Below, one piece after another: positions 41,810-53,530 of a stretch of 64,000 nt of DNA. The notes below the pieces were generated by a model. It was not told where the DNA came from, made no database searches, and worked only from the letters and a program-made list of their open reading frames with translations. Each line of letters begins with the position of its first letter. Position 1 is the first letter of the stretch. Where the stretch lies: positions 1,116,001 to 1,180,000 of the forward strand of contig NZ_CP158374.1 in NCBI RefSeq assembly GCF_040267705.1, in the 5' to 3' direction. Made by a program: the position numbers and the translations under genes. This DNA is from Agromyces sp. G08B096. Lineage in GTDB: Bacteria; Actinomycetota; Actinomycetes; Actinomycetales; Microbacteriaceae.

Positions 41810-41857
41810 TCAGCCCTCGCCGCGGCGGCGAAGGAGGAGGAGACCGTGGAACTGCAT
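41810..41857 (-). CDS. leuL: leuA leader peptide
   Basis: A 15-residue [18 protein letters not shown], with four consecutive leucine codons (CTC CTC CTC CTT), ending 70 nt before leuA. TAGCCT lies 7 nt before its ATG, so translation would start at the very 5' end of the transcript. This is the classic layout of a leucine attenuator: with charged tRNA-Leu low, ribosomes stall on the leucine run. Similar leaders precede leuA in Streptomyces and Corynebacterium. Confidence 0.82.
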   Translation of the reverse strand: MQFHGLLLLRRRGEG

Positions 41858-41864
41858 GTCGGGT

Positions 41865-41893
41865 AGGCTAGCGCAGGTCAGGTTGTCAGACAA
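41865..41893 (-). promoter_or_regulatory. leuL-leuA promoter
   Basis: On the minus strand: TTGTCT (41888-41893), 17-bp spacer, TAGCCT (41865-41870), then 7 nt to the leader-peptide ATG. The -35 element lies inside the GntR operator. Confidence 0.75.
41883..41893. promoter_or_regulatory. FCD/GntR-type operator between leuL-leuA and gntR
   Basis: TTGTC-A-GACAA, a perfect palindrome with one central base, matches the usual spacing of FadR-type (FCD) GntR operators. It is 13 bp before the gntR start and overlaps the leuA -35, so the regulator may control both genes. Confidence 0.7.
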
Positions 41894-41906
41894 GTAGGGA
41901 TGCCAC

Positions 41907-45276
<3,370 letters not shown>

Positions 45277-45294
45277 CAGGCCCCGGAGGCATCG

Positions 45295-45326
45295 GGACGG
45301 GGGCGGCCGAACGGCCGCCCCCGTCC
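45295..45326 (+). terminator. terminator after eno
   Basis: A 14-15-bp GC stem pairs GGACGGGGGCGGCCG (45295-45309) with its complement (45312-45326) around a minimal loop, 19 nt past the eno stop. Confidence 0.85.
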
Positions 45327-45357
45327 GTCGTTCCGGGCCGACAGCTGAGGAGGCGAG

Positions 45358-45933
45358 ATGAGTGCAGCACCCCGGCGCCCGTCCGACCCCTCGCGACCCG
45401 GCCGGAAGGCGACCGGCGCCCGGCGCGCCGAGTCCGAGCCGGCGAAGCCGCCCCGCCGCGAGGCCGCCCCGGCGAAGGCGCCTCATGGGCCGGCCGTCGG
45501 CGCGGTGCGATCGGGCTGGCTGAGTGGCATCCGGCTCTCGGGCTTCTCGGTCATCATGATGGGCGTCATCGTCCTCGCCGTCGTCGTCCTCGCGCCCACC
45601 ATCGCCGCCTTCGCCGAGCAGCGCCGGCACATCGCCGAGCTGCGCGCCGAGGTCTCCGCCCAGGAGGCCGAGGTGCAGGAGCTGCGCGAGCAGCGCGAAC
45701 GCTGGAACGACGAGACCTTCATCATCACCCAGGCGCGCGAGCGCCTCTCGTACGTGCTGCCGGGGGAGGTCAGCTACCTCGTGATCGACGATCGCACCGA
45801 GGCCGCGAAGGCGGAGACCGGCGCGCCCGTCTCGGCCGAGGTCACCGAGCGGAAGGGCGACTGGATGCGCACCCTGCTCACCTCCGTGATGACGGCGGGC
45901 CTCGCGCCCGACGCGGCAGGAGCGGGCGGATGA
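45358..45933 (+). CDS. ftsB: septum formation initiator (FtsB/DivIC family)
   Basis: A 191-residue bitopic divisome protein. A 55-residue basic, Pro-rich cytoplasmic tail precedes one membrane helix (about 60-84, FSVIMMGVIVLAVVVLAPTI). A leucine-zipper coiled coil follows (about 87-122, RRHIAELRAEVSAQEAEVQELREQ), then the conserved QARERLSYVLPGE. It scaffolds FtsL and FtsQ at the septum. It overlaps the DUF501 gene by 4 nt (ATGA), forming ftsB-DUF501-protease. Confidence 0.88.
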   Translation: MSAAPRRPSDPSRPGRKATGARRAESEPAKPPRREAAPAKAPHGPAVGAVRSGWLSGIRLSGFSVIMMGVIVLAVVVLAPTIAAFAEQRRHIAELRAEVSAQEAEVQELREQRERWNDETFIITQARERLSYVLPGEVSYLVIDDRTEAAKAETGAPVSAEVTERKGDWMRTLLTSVMTAGLAPDAAGAGG

Positions 45934-46463
45934 CCCGGCCGCCGTTCGAGCCCGTCGCCGAGCGCGACATCCGCATCGTGTCGGCCCAGCTCGGCCGCCC
46001 CGCCCGCGACGTGGTCGGCATCGCCGCCCGGTGCGTGTGCGGCGCCCCGACGGTCGTCTCCACCAAACCGCGGCTGGCCGACGGCACCCCGTTCCCGACG
46101 TTCTACTACCTGAGCCACCCGGTGGCGACGGCGGCGATGAGCTCGCTCGAGGCGGGCCAGCTGATGGTCGAGTGCAACGAGCTGCTCGCCGCCGACCCCG
46201 AGATCGCGGCGGCGTACGCCCGCGCGCACGACGACTACCTCGCCGACCGTGCGCACTACGGCGAGGTCGCCGAGATCGCCGGCGTCTCGGCCGGCGGCAT
46301 GCCGACCCGGGTGAAGTGCCTGCATGCGGTCGCCGCGCACGCGCTCGCGGCGGGGCCCGGCGCGAACCCCATCGGCGACCTCGCGCTCGCCCGCTCCACG
46401 TGGAGCCCCGACGTGTGCCAGTGCCCCGACTACGGGCTGGGTGACGAGGAGCCGTCGGCGTGA
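45930..46463 (+). CDS. DUF501 domain protein
   Basis: A 177-residue soluble protein of the actinobacterial DUF501 family. Features are AARCVCGAPTVVSTKPRLADGTPFPTFYYL, the VKCLHA motif, and C-terminal CQCPDYG. The paired cysteines and histidine could bind a metal; no reaction is established. It is almost always found with eno, ftsB and ppx, as here. Start ATGA overlaps ftsB; the stop overlaps the protease GTG. Confidence 0.85.
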   Translation: MTRPPFEPVAERDIRIVSAQLGRPARDVVGIAARCVCGAPTVVSTKPRLADGTPFPTFYYLSHPVATAAMSSLEAGQLMVECNELLAADPEIAAAYARAHDDYLADRAHYGEVAEIAGVSAGGMPTRVKCLHAVAAHALAAGPGANPIGDLALARSTWSPDVCQCPDYGLGDEEPSA

Positions 46464-47722
46464 CCCGGCGCCGCCTGCTCGGCACCCTCGCGACCGTCGC
46501 TGCGACGGTCGCGCTCCTCGGCGTCGGAGCGGCCCCCGCCCACGCCGACCTCGTCCGCGACCACGAGTACTGGCTCTCCGAGTACGGCTTCACCAACGCC
46601 TGGACCACCTCTCGCGGCAGCGGGGTGAAGGTCGCCGTCATCGACACGGGGGTGAACGGCAACGTCGCCGAGCTCCGCGGCGTCGTCGTCGACGGCACGG
46701 ATGTCTCCGGCATCGGCTCGGCCGACGGTCAGACGCCGGTGGGCTCCGACGACGAGCACGGCACGATGGTGGCCTCGCTGCTGGCGGGCCGCGGCACGGG
46801 GGAGGGCAACGGCGTGATCGGCGTCGCGCCCGAGGCATCCCTGCTGTCCGCCTCGGTCGCCTTCGGCACCGAGACGGGCGCGGCGAAGTCGAACGACGAC
46901 CAGATCGCCGAGGCGGTGGTCTGGGCGGTCGACCACGGGGCGGATGTCATCAACATGTCACTGACGCGGAACACGCGCGACTGGCCCGAGAGCTGGGACG
47001 CGGCGTTCATGCACGCGTTCGAGAACGACGTCGTGGTCGTCGCCGCGGCCGGCAATCGCGGCAGCGGCACGAGCGAGGTCGGCGCGCCCGCCACGATCCC
47101 CGGCGTGCTCACCGTCGCGGGCGTCGACCGCGAGCAGAACGCGAGCTTCGACGCGAGCTCGCAGGGCATCACGATCTCCGTCGCCGCGCCGAGCGAAGAC
47201 CTCGTCGGTGTGCTGCCCGACGGCAGCTACTCCATCTGGGACGGCACGAGCGGCGCGGCACCGCTCGTCTCCGGGCTGGTGGCGCTCGTGCGGGCGGAGT
47301 TCCCCGACCTCGACGCGGGGAACGTCATCAACCGCATCATCAAGACGGCGCAGCCGAAGGGCGACACCGTGCCGAGCCCCCTCTACGGGTACGGGCTCAT
47401 CGACCCCGTCGCCGCGCTCACGGCCGAGGTCGCCGCGGTCGACCAGAATCCCGCCGACCAGCTGGCGGACTGGATCCGGCTGCACCGGCGCGCGGCGGGC
47501 GAGGCGACGCAGACCCCGCAGGCGCCCGAGACCATCACCCCCATCGCCGACCCCGTCCTGCCCGGCTCCGACAGTGCGAAGACGCTGCTGCCGACGCCGT
47601 GGACCCTGGCCTACATCACGGTGCCGCTCTCGCTGGTCGCCGGATTTGGTACGCTAGCAGCGCTGTTGGGCATCGGCGCCACTCGGCACACCAAGCGGAC
47701 TGCACGCAGTCGCGAGCAGTGA
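46460..47722 (+). CDS. mycosin-like subtilisin (S8) serine protease
   Basis: A 420-residue exported, membrane-anchored protease. The signal peptide ends AHA after residue 29. The catalytic triad is complete: Asp62 (VAVIDTGV), His100 (DDEHGTMVA), Ser264 (DGTSGAAPLVSG), with Asn199 for the oxyanion hole. One C-terminal membrane helix (about 372-402) and a basic tail follow. The layout matches mycosins of type VII secretion, but no ESX genes are present nearby. GTG overlaps the DUF501 stop (GTGA). Confidence 0.88.
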   Translation: MTRRRLLGTLATVAATVALLGVGAAPAHADLVRDHEYWLSEYGFTNAWTTSRGSGVKVAVIDTGVNGNVAELRGVVVDGTDVSGIGSADGQTPVGSDDEHGTMVASLLAGRGTGEGNGVIGVAPEASLLSASVAFGTETGAAKSNDDQIAEAVVWAVDHGADVINMSLTRNTRDWPESWDAAFMHAFENDVVVVAAAGNRGSGTSEVGAPATIPGVLTVAGVDREQNASFDASSQGITISVAAPSEDLVGVLPDGSYSIWDGTSGAAPLVSGLVALVRAEFPDLDAGNVINRIIKTAQPKGDTVPSPLYGYGLIDPVAALTAEVAAVDQNPADQLADWIRLHRRAAGEATQTPQAPETITPIADPVLPGSDSAKTLLPTPWTLAYITVPLSLVAGFGTLAALLGIGATRHTKRTARSREQ

Positions 47723-47756
47723 TCGCATACCTGAGAGTTCAAGGAGTCCATTCACC

Positions 47757-49202
47757 GTGCCCAAGATTCTGATCGTCGGCGGTGGCTACGCGGGGTTCTA
47801 CACGGCGTGGAAACTCGAGAAGTGGCTTCGCCCCGGCGAAGCCGAGGTCACGGTCGTCGATCCGCTGCCCTACATGACCTACCAGCCGTTCCTCCCCGAG
47901 GTCGCGGCCGGGTCGATCGAGCCCCGCCACGCGGTGGTCGCGCAGCGCCGGCACCTGAAGAAGACCAACGTCATCACCGCGAAGGTCACCCGCATCGACC
48001 ACGCGTCGAAGACCGCCACGATCACGCCCGAGGTGGGCGAGCCGTGGGAGTTCGCGTACGACGTCGTCGTGGTCACGGGCGGTGCGGTCTCGCGCACCTT
48101 CCCGATCCCCGGCATCGCCGACCAGGCGATCGGCCTGAAGACCATCGAGGAGGCCGTCGCCGTGCGCGACCGCGTCCTCACGAACTTCGACAAGGCCGCG
48201 GCGCTGCCGCCCGGGCCCGAGCGCGAGCGGCTGCTGACCTTCGTGGTCGTCGGCGGCGGCTTCGCCGGCATCGAGGTGTTCGCCGAGCTCCGATCGTTCG
48301 CGAGCGCGCTGCTGAAGTACTACCCGCAGCTCACCTTCGACGAGACGCACTTCCACCTCATCGAGGCGATGGGCCGCATCATGCCCGAGGTCTCGCTGCC
48401 CACGAGCCACTGGGTCATCAAGCACCTCGCCCAGCGCGGCGCCGAGATCCACCTCGACACGCAGCTCACGAGCGCCGTCGACGGCCGCATCGAGCTGTCG
48501 ACCGGCGAGAGCTTCGACTCCGGCCTCATCGTGTGGACCGCCGGCGTCATGGCCAACCCGGCGATCGTGCGCACCAGCGACCTCCCGGTCGAGGAGCGCG
48601 GCCGCATCAAGACCCGCGCCGACCTCCGCGTGGGCGATGACGACGACTTCGTCGCCGACGCCTGGGCGGCCGGCGACATCGCCGCGGTGCCCGACCTCAC
48701 CGGCGGCGGCGTCGGCGGGTACTGCGTGCCGAACGCGCAGCACGCGGTCCGCCAGGGCAAGCTGCTCGCGAAGAACATCGTCGCCGTGCTCCGCGGCGAG
48801 GAGCCCAAGGAGTACTTCCACAAGAACCTCGGCGCGGTCGCCGGCCTGGGCCTCGGCTCGGGCGTGTTCCAGTCGGGCAAGCTCGCCATCAAGGGCCTGC
48901 TCGCGTGGTTCGCCCACCGCGGCTACCACGGCCTCGCCATGCCGAGCTGGGAGCGCAAGTTCCGCGTGTTCTGGGGCTGGTGGAACAACTTCTGGCTCGG
49001 CCGCGACATCGTCTCCCTGTCGGCCACGCAGCACCCGCGTGCCGCGTTCGAGGCGTTCGCCGCACGCCCGAAGCCGCCGGCCGCCGAGGCTCCGGCCCCG
49101 TCGGTGCCCGCCTCGTCCGCGAAGGCCGATGCGAAGACCGCCGCCGCTGTCGAGGCGAAGTCCGCCGACGGCGCGAAGGCCGAGGCCGTCGCGGCGAAGT
49201 AG
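47757..49202 (+). CDS. ndh: type II NADH dehydrogenase (NAD(P)/FAD-dependent oxidoreductase)
   Basis: A 481-residue peripheral-membrane flavoenzyme moving electrons from NADH to menaquinone without proton pumping. The FAD fold begins KILIVGGGYAGFYTAWKLE; the NADH fold begins LLTFVVVGGGFAGIE. WAAGDIAAVPD and the C-terminal membrane-binding segment (WNNFWLGRDI) follow. The last 60 residues are a Pro/Ala/Lys-rich low-complexity tail absent from E. coli Ndh. GTG start with AAGGAG 10 nt before it. Confidence 0.9.
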   Translation: MPKILIVGGGYAGFYTAWKLEKWLRPGEAEVTVVDPLPYMTYQPFLPEVAAGSIEPRHAVVAQRRHLKKTNVITAKVTRIDHASKTATITPEVGEPWEFAYDVVVVTGGAVSRTFPIPGIADQAIGLKTIEEAVAVRDRVLTNFDKAAALPPGPERERLLTFVVVGGGFAGIEVFAELRSFASALLKYYPQLTFDETHFHLIEAMGRIMPEVSLPTSHWVIKHLAQRGAEIHLDTQLTSAVDGRIELSTGESFDSGLIVWTAGVMANPAIVRTSDLPVEERGRIKTRADLRVGDDDDFVADAWAAGDIAAVPDLTGGGVGGYCVPNAQHAVRQGKLLAKNIVAVLRGEEPKEYFHKNLGAVAGLGLGSGVFQSGKLAIKGLLAWFAHRGYHGLAMPSWERKFRVFWGWWNNFWLGRDIVSLSATQHPRAAFEAFAARPKPPAAEAPAPSVPASSAKADAKTAAAVEAKSADGAKAEAVAAK

Positions 49203-49221
49203 CGCCCGCTCAGTAGTCTGG

Positions 49222-49253
49222 AACGCGGTGGTGCCCTCGGGCGTCACCGCGTT
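49222..49253 (+). terminator. terminator after ndh
   Basis: AACGCGGTG (49222-49230) pairs with CACCGCGTT (49245-49253), with GCCC/GGGC stacked inside, followed by TCC. It lies 20 nt past the ndh stop. Confidence 0.8.
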
Positions 49254-49305
49254 TCCGGTTCTCCGGGCCGTGCGGCACGGTCTGCGCGGCACGGCGACCG
49301 AAGCG

Positions 49306-49378
49306 GCTCCCGTAGCCCAACGGCAGAGGCAGGCGACTTAAACTCGCTTCAGTCTGGGTTCGAATCCCAGCGGGAGCA
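49306..49378 (+). tRNA. tRNA with UAA anticodon (tRNA-Leu-like) and short variable loop
   Basis: A 73-nt cloverleaf. Acceptor GCTCCCG/CGGGAGC with discriminator A49378; D stem GCC/GGC; anticodon stem GGCGA/TCGCT around CTTAAAC, anticodon TAA; T arm CTGGG-TTCGAAT-CCCAG. The variable region is only 5 nt (TCAGT), while canonical bacterial tRNA-Leu has a long variable arm. CC, but not CCA, follows. Confidence 0.85.
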
Positions 49379-49396
49379 CCTGGTCGCGCCGCGCCG

Positions 49397-50323
49397 TCAG
49401 CGCAGATGGTCGAGCCGGCGCAGGATGAGCCCCTCACGGAGGGCCCAGGGCGAGACCTCGAGCTCGGAGACGCGGAACGCCCGCATCGCCTCGCTCAGCA
49501 CGACGGCGCCCGCGACGATCTGGAACGTGCGATCGGTCGTGATGCCCGGCAGGGCGGGGCGCGCCTCCGCGGGGATGCGGGCGAGCCGCGGCGTCCAGTC
49601 GTCGAGCTCCTTGAGCGAGAGCACCGCTCGCTCGGCGGCGCCCGGGCCGTCGCTCGTCGTCCCGGCCAGTCGCGCGAGCGAGCGGATCGTCTTGGACGAG
49701 CCGACGATGTGGTCGGCACGCGGCTTCATCGGGAAGTCGGAGACGACCTCCGCGAGCACCTCCCGGGCATGGCGTCGCAACCGCGCGACCTGCTCCTCCG
49801 TCGGCGGGTCGTCGGGCAGGAACTCGACGGTCGAGCGCCCGGCACCCAGGGGAACCGACAGCGCCACCTCGGGATCTTCGTCGAGTCCCTGCGCGATCTC
49901 GAGCGAGCCGCCGCCGATGTCGAAGAGGAGGATCCGGTCGGCGGACCAGCCGAACCAGCGGCGGACGGCGAGGAAGGTGAGCCGGGCCTCGTCCTCGCCC
50001 GAGAGCACCTGCAGTTCGACGCCGGTCGCGCGGGCGATCTCGGCCAGCACGGCTTCGCCGTTCGCCGCCTCTCTGATCGCCGAGGTCGCGAACGGCAGCA
50101 GGTCTTCGATGCCGTCGGCGCGAGCGGCCTCGACCGCCGTGCGGATCGCGTCGACGATGCTCTCCACACCGGCCTCGCTGATCGACCCGTCGGGCTCGAG
50201 GTAGCGCATGAGCCGCAGCACCGCCTTGTGCGAGGCCGCCGGGATGGGGCGCGCGCCGGGGTGCGCGTCGACGACGAGCAGGTGGACGGTGTTCGAGCCG
50301 ACGTCGAGGACTCCGAGACGCAT
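49397..50323 (-). CDS. ppx: Ppx/GppA family exopolyphosphatase
   Basis: A 308-residue ASKHA-fold phosphatase that hydrolyses polyphosphate or pppGpp. LGVLDVGSNTVHLLVVD (3-19), FATSAIREA, and the phosphate loop LFDIGGGSLEI are diagnostic. It lacks the C-terminal HD domain of E. coli Ppx, as usual in actinobacteria. ATG 50323 is chosen since TACCCT (50330-50335) is 6 nt upstream (leaderless). It is convergent with the tRNA. Confidence 0.9.
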   Translation of the reverse strand: MRLGVLDVGSNTVHLLVVDAHPGARPIPAASHKAVLRLMRYLEPDGSISEAGVESIVDAIRTAVEAARADGIEDLLPFATSAIREAANGEAVLAEIARATGVELQVLSGEDEARLTFLAVRRWFGWSADRILLFDIGGGSLEIAQGLDEDPEVALSVPLGAGRSTVEFLPDDPPTEEQVARLRRHAREVLAEVVSDFPMKPRADHIVGSSKTIRSLARLAGTTSDGPGAAERAVLSLKELDDWTPRLARIPAEARPALPGITTDRTFQIVAGAVVLSEAMRAFRVSELEVSPWALREGLILRRLDHLR

Positions 50324-50361
50324 GATGCGAGGGTAGCGACCTTCGTGCATACTGGTGCGAC

Positions 50362-50377
50362 TGGGACGAATGTCCCA
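50362..50377. promoter_or_regulatory. operator of the TetR regulator
   Basis: Perfect inverted repeat TGGGAC-GAAT-GTCCCA, 33 bp before the tetR-like start and about 9 bp after a possible -10 (CATACT, 50348-50353). Position fits autorepression. Confidence 0.72.
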
Positions 50378-50409
50378 CTTCGTGCGGCGACGGGGTCGGA
50401 AGGAGCGAG

Positions 50410-51006
50410 ATGACGCGTATCCCGGCTCCCGAGCGTCGTGAGGCCCTCGTCGAGGCCGCGCTCCGCGTGGTCTCACGGGAGGGCATCGCGCGCGCCACGA
50501 CCCGGCGCATCGTCGCCGAGGCCGGGATGAGCCTCGCGAGCTTCCACTACGCGTTCGACTCCCGCGACGAGCTCATCGACGAGCTCATCCGCACCGTCGT
50601 CGCGCGTGAGCAGCAGGCGGTGGTGCCCGAACTGCTGCCCGGAGTGTCGCTCCGCGAGCTCCTCCAGACCGGCATCGAGCGCTACCTCGCGCATCTCCGG
50701 TCCGACCCCGCGCACGAGCAGGCCATGCTGGAGCTCACCCAGTACGCGTTGCGCGACCCTGAGCGGCATCCGCTCGCCCTGGCGCAGTACGCCAGGTACA
50801 CCGATCTCGCGGTCGACGCCCTGGAACGCGCCGCCGCGCACTCCGGTGCCACCTGGCGGGTCCCCGTCGACCAGGTGGCGCGGGTGCTCGTCGCGTTCAC
50901 CGACGGCCTCACGATCACCTGGCTCGTCGACCGCGACGACGAGGCGGCGCGCCGCGTCGCCGCTGCGGCCGCCGACGCCCTCTCGAGAATGGCGGATGCC
51001 CCATGA
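50410..51006 (+). CDS. TetR/AcrR family transcriptional regulator
   Basis: A 198-residue repressor. The HTH is in ARATTRRIVAEAGMSLASFHYAFDSRDEL (about 28-56). The helical C-terminal domain forms the ligand pocket and is of the TetR_C_6 type. GGAAGGAG precedes the ATG. Its stop overlaps the MFS start (ATGA), so regulator and transporter are co-expressed. Ligand probably a compound handled by the MFS pump. Confidence 0.9.
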   Translation: MTRIPAPERREALVEAALRVVSREGIARATTRRIVAEAGMSLASFHYAFDSRDELIDELIRTVVAREQQAVVPELLPGVSLRELLQTGIERYLAHLRSDPAHEQAMLELTQYALRDPERHPLALAQYARYTDLAVDALERAAAHSGATWRVPVDQVARVLVAFTDGLTITWLVDRDDEAARRVAAAAADALSRMADAP

Positions 51007-52274
51007 CCGACCTCGACGCCGCGACCGCTCCGGCCGGCGGGGCCTTCGACGAGCCCACGCGCCGGGTCGGCGCGGGCTGGATCGCCGCCTTCGCCTCGGC
51101 GTGGCTCGGCATCTGGATGGCGCAGCTCACGCCCGTGCAGCTGCTCCTGCCGGCGCAGATCGACGCGGTGCTGCGCCCGGAGCAGTGGACCGACAGCGTG
51201 CTGGCGTTCGGGGTCGTCTCGGGGGTCGCGGCGGTGTTCACGATCGTGGCGTACCCGGTGACCGGTGCGCTCTCCGATCGCACCGCGTCGCGGTTCGGCC
51301 GGCGCCGGCCGTGGATCGCACTCGGCGCGCTGGTGTTCGCCGCGTCGCTCGTGGTGCTCGGCTTCCAGACCGAGCTGTGGGCGATCGGTGCGGCCTGGGT
51401 CGCGGCCACGATCGGGTTCTGCGTTGCGACCGCCGCGCTCACGGCGACGATCTCCGATCAGGTGCCGGTCGATCAGCGCGGATTCGTCTCCGGCTGGATG
51501 TCGGCCCCGCAGTCCGTCGGCATCATCGTCGGACTCGTGATCGTGACGATGCTCATCACCGGCGCCGAGGCGGGCTATGCCGTGCTCGCCGGCGCGCTCC
51601 TCCTCCTCGTGCTGCCGTTCCTGCGCGTGCCCGACCGGCCGCTCGCGGGCGGAGAGCGCCGACGGGTCACAGCACGTGGCATCCTCGCCTCCCTGTGGAT
51701 CAGCCCGCGGGCGTATCCCGACTTCGGCTGGACGCTCACGAGCCGCGTGCTCGTGTCGATCGGGAACGCGCTCGGCACGAGCCTGCTGCTGTACTTCCTC
51801 ATGTTCGGGTTGCGCGACCCGAACGCCGAAGACGACCTGCTCGTGCTGACGCTCGTCTACATGGTGTTCGTGATCATCGCCTCACTGGTGTTCGGCCGAC
51901 TCTCCGACCGGCTCGGGCGCCGCAAGGCTTTCGTGTTCGTAGCATCCGTGCTGCAGGGGGCGGCCGCGCTGCTGCTCGCGCTGGTGCCCGATCTCACGAC
52001 CGCGATGATCGCCGCCGGCCTGCTCGGCCTCGGCTACGGGTGCTTCCTGTCGGTCGATCAGGCGCTCGCGACGCAGGTGCTGCCCGACCCGGCGGCCCGC
52101 GGCAAGGATCTCGGCATCATGAACATCGCCACGGCGGTGCCCCAGGCCGTCGGACCGCTCATCGGCGCGCTCGCCGTCGTGTGGACCGGTTCGTTCACCC
52201 TCGTGTTCGTGCTGAGCGGCGCCTGCGCCGTCGCCGGCGCGATCGCGGTCTCCCGAGTCAGGAGCGTGCGATGA
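51003..52274 (+). CDS. MFS transporter
   Basis: A 423-residue 12-helix permease. The loop 2-3 motif is GALSDRTASRFGRRRPW and its repeat in the second half is FGRLSDRLGRRKAFV. An N-terminal GWIAAFASAWLGIWMAQLTPVQLLLP resembles sugar/cation-symporter-like MFS proteins of actinobacteria. Direction and substrate cannot be told. It is coupled to tetR (ATGA) and to the aldolase gene (ATGA). Confidence 0.87.
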   Translation: MTDLDAATAPAGGAFDEPTRRVGAGWIAAFASAWLGIWMAQLTPVQLLLPAQIDAVLRPEQWTDSVLAFGVVSGVAAVFTIVAYPVTGALSDRTASRFGRRRPWIALGALVFAASLVVLGFQTELWAIGAAWVAATIGFCVATAALTATISDQVPVDQRGFVSGWMSAPQSVGIIVGLVIVTMLITGAEAGYAVLAGALLLLVLPFLRVPDRPLAGGERRRVTARGILASLWISPRAYPDFGWTLTSRVLVSIGNALGTSLLLYFLMFGLRDPNAEDDLLVLTLVYMVFVIIASLVFGRLSDRLGRRKAFVFVASVLQGAAALLLALVPDLTTAMIAAGLLGLGYGCFLSVDQALATQVLPDPAARGKDLGIMNIATAVPQAVGPLIGALAVVWTGSFTLVFVLSGACAVAGAIAVSRVRSVR

Positions 52275-53530
52275 CCCTCGACCTCGCCTCACCGTCCGGT
52301 GCGTCGCAGGCGGATGCCTCGCGCCCGGCGACCTGGTCCGACCCGGCGGCCTACTGGCCCGAGCTGACGCGCGCGACATGCGGCCTCGACGCGCCGGTGG
52401 GCGTGCTGCACCTCGGCGCACTGCGGCACAACGCGGCCGATATGGCGCGCCGCGCGCACGGCCGGCCGATCCGGGTCGCCTCGAAGTCGATCCGCGTGCG
52501 CGCGGTGATCGAGGCACTGCTCCGGCTGCCGGCGTACCACGGCGTCCTCGCGTACACGCTCGCCGAGGCGATCTGGCTGGCGTCCAGCGTCGACGACCTC
52601 GTCGTCGGATATCCGACGGCCGAGCGCGAGAGCCTCCGCCGGCTCGGCACCGACCCCGACCTCGCCTCGCGGATCGCGATCATGGTCGACTCGCCTGCGC
52701 AGCTCGACCTCGTCGATGCCGTCCTTCCCCCCGGCCGCCGCGAAGAGGTGCGCGTCTGCCTCGAGCTCGACGCCTCGTGGAAGGCGCCGGTGCTCGGGCA
52801 TCTCGGCGTGCGCCGGTCGCCCGTGCATGCGCCGGCCGACGCCGGCGCGCTGGCCGCCTACATCGCGGAGCGGCCCGGGTTCCGCCTCGTCGGGGTGATG
52901 GCGTACGAGGCCCAGATCGCCGGTGTCGTGAACCGTCCCGAGGGGCGCCCGGTCGAGGGCGCCGTGAACCGGTGGATGCAGTCGCGTTCGATGCCCGAGC
53001 TCGCCGAGCGTCGTGCGCTCGCCGTCGAGGCCGTGAGACGGCACGCCGACCTCGAGTTCGTGAACGGCGGCGGCACCGGTTCGCTCGAGTCCACCGCGGC
53101 GGATGCCTCGGTCACCGAGATCGCCGCCGGGTCGGGCATCTTCGGCGGGCATCTCTTCGACGGCTATGCGCACTTCACGCCCGCACCGGCTGCGGCCTTC
53201 GGCCTCGACGTCGTGCGGCGGCCCGGGCCCGACCACGCGACGGTGCTCGGCGGCGGCTGGATCGCCTCCGGCCCGCCGGCGCACGACCGGCTGCCGAAGC
53301 CCGTCTGGCCCGAGGGGCTCGAGTACGTGGCGCGGGAGGCGGCGGGCGAGGTGCAGACGCCGCTGACGGGCGACGCCGCCCGGTCGATGCGGGTGGGCGA
53401 CCGGGTGTGGTTCCGTCACACCAAGTCGGGCGAGCTCTCGGAGCACCTCGACGCCTTCCAGCTCGTCGACGACGGCGAGATCATCGACGAGCTCCCGACC
53501 TACCGGGGAGAGGGGAAGACGTTCCTGTGA
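52271..53530 (+). CDS. PLP-dependent amino acid aldolase/deaminase (D-threonine aldolase-like)
   Basis: A 419-residue protein of the alanine-racemase-fold type III PLP family. IRVASKSIRVRAV supplies the PLP lysine; VNGGGTGSLEST and TEIAAGSGIFGGHLFDGY match D-threonine aldolase/deaminase relatives. The C-terminal beta domain includes WFRHTKSGELSEHLDAFQLV, with the His/Asp metal ligands of the D-threonine aldolase group. The reaction is probably retro-aldol cleavage or dehydration of a D-3-hydroxy amino acid. Confidence 0.82.
   Translation: MTLDLASPSGASQADASRPATWSDPAAYWPELTRATCGLDAPVGVLHLGALRHNAADMARRAHGRPIRVASKSIRVRAVIEALLRLPAYHGVLAYTLAEAIWLASSVDDLVVGYPTAERESLRRLGTDPDLASRIAIMVDSPAQLDLVDAVLPPGRREEVRVCLELDASWKAPVLGHLGVRRSPVHAPADAGALAAYIAERPGFRLVGVMAYEAQIAGVVNRPEGRPVEGAVNRWMQSRSMPELAERRALAVEAVRRHADLEFVNGGGTGSLESTAADASVTEIAAGSGIFGGHLFDGYAHFTPAPAAAFGLDVVRRPGPDHATVLGGGWIASGPPAHDRLPKPVWPEGLEYVAREAAGEVQTPLTGDAARSMRVGDRVWFRHTKSGELSEHLDAFQLVDDGEIIDELPTYRGEGKTFL

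Noticed and set aside
49306..49378. An ochre suppressor tRNA
   Set aside because: Read in the usual loop register the anticodon is UAA (Leu, reading UUA), not UUA, so it would not read the UAA stop.
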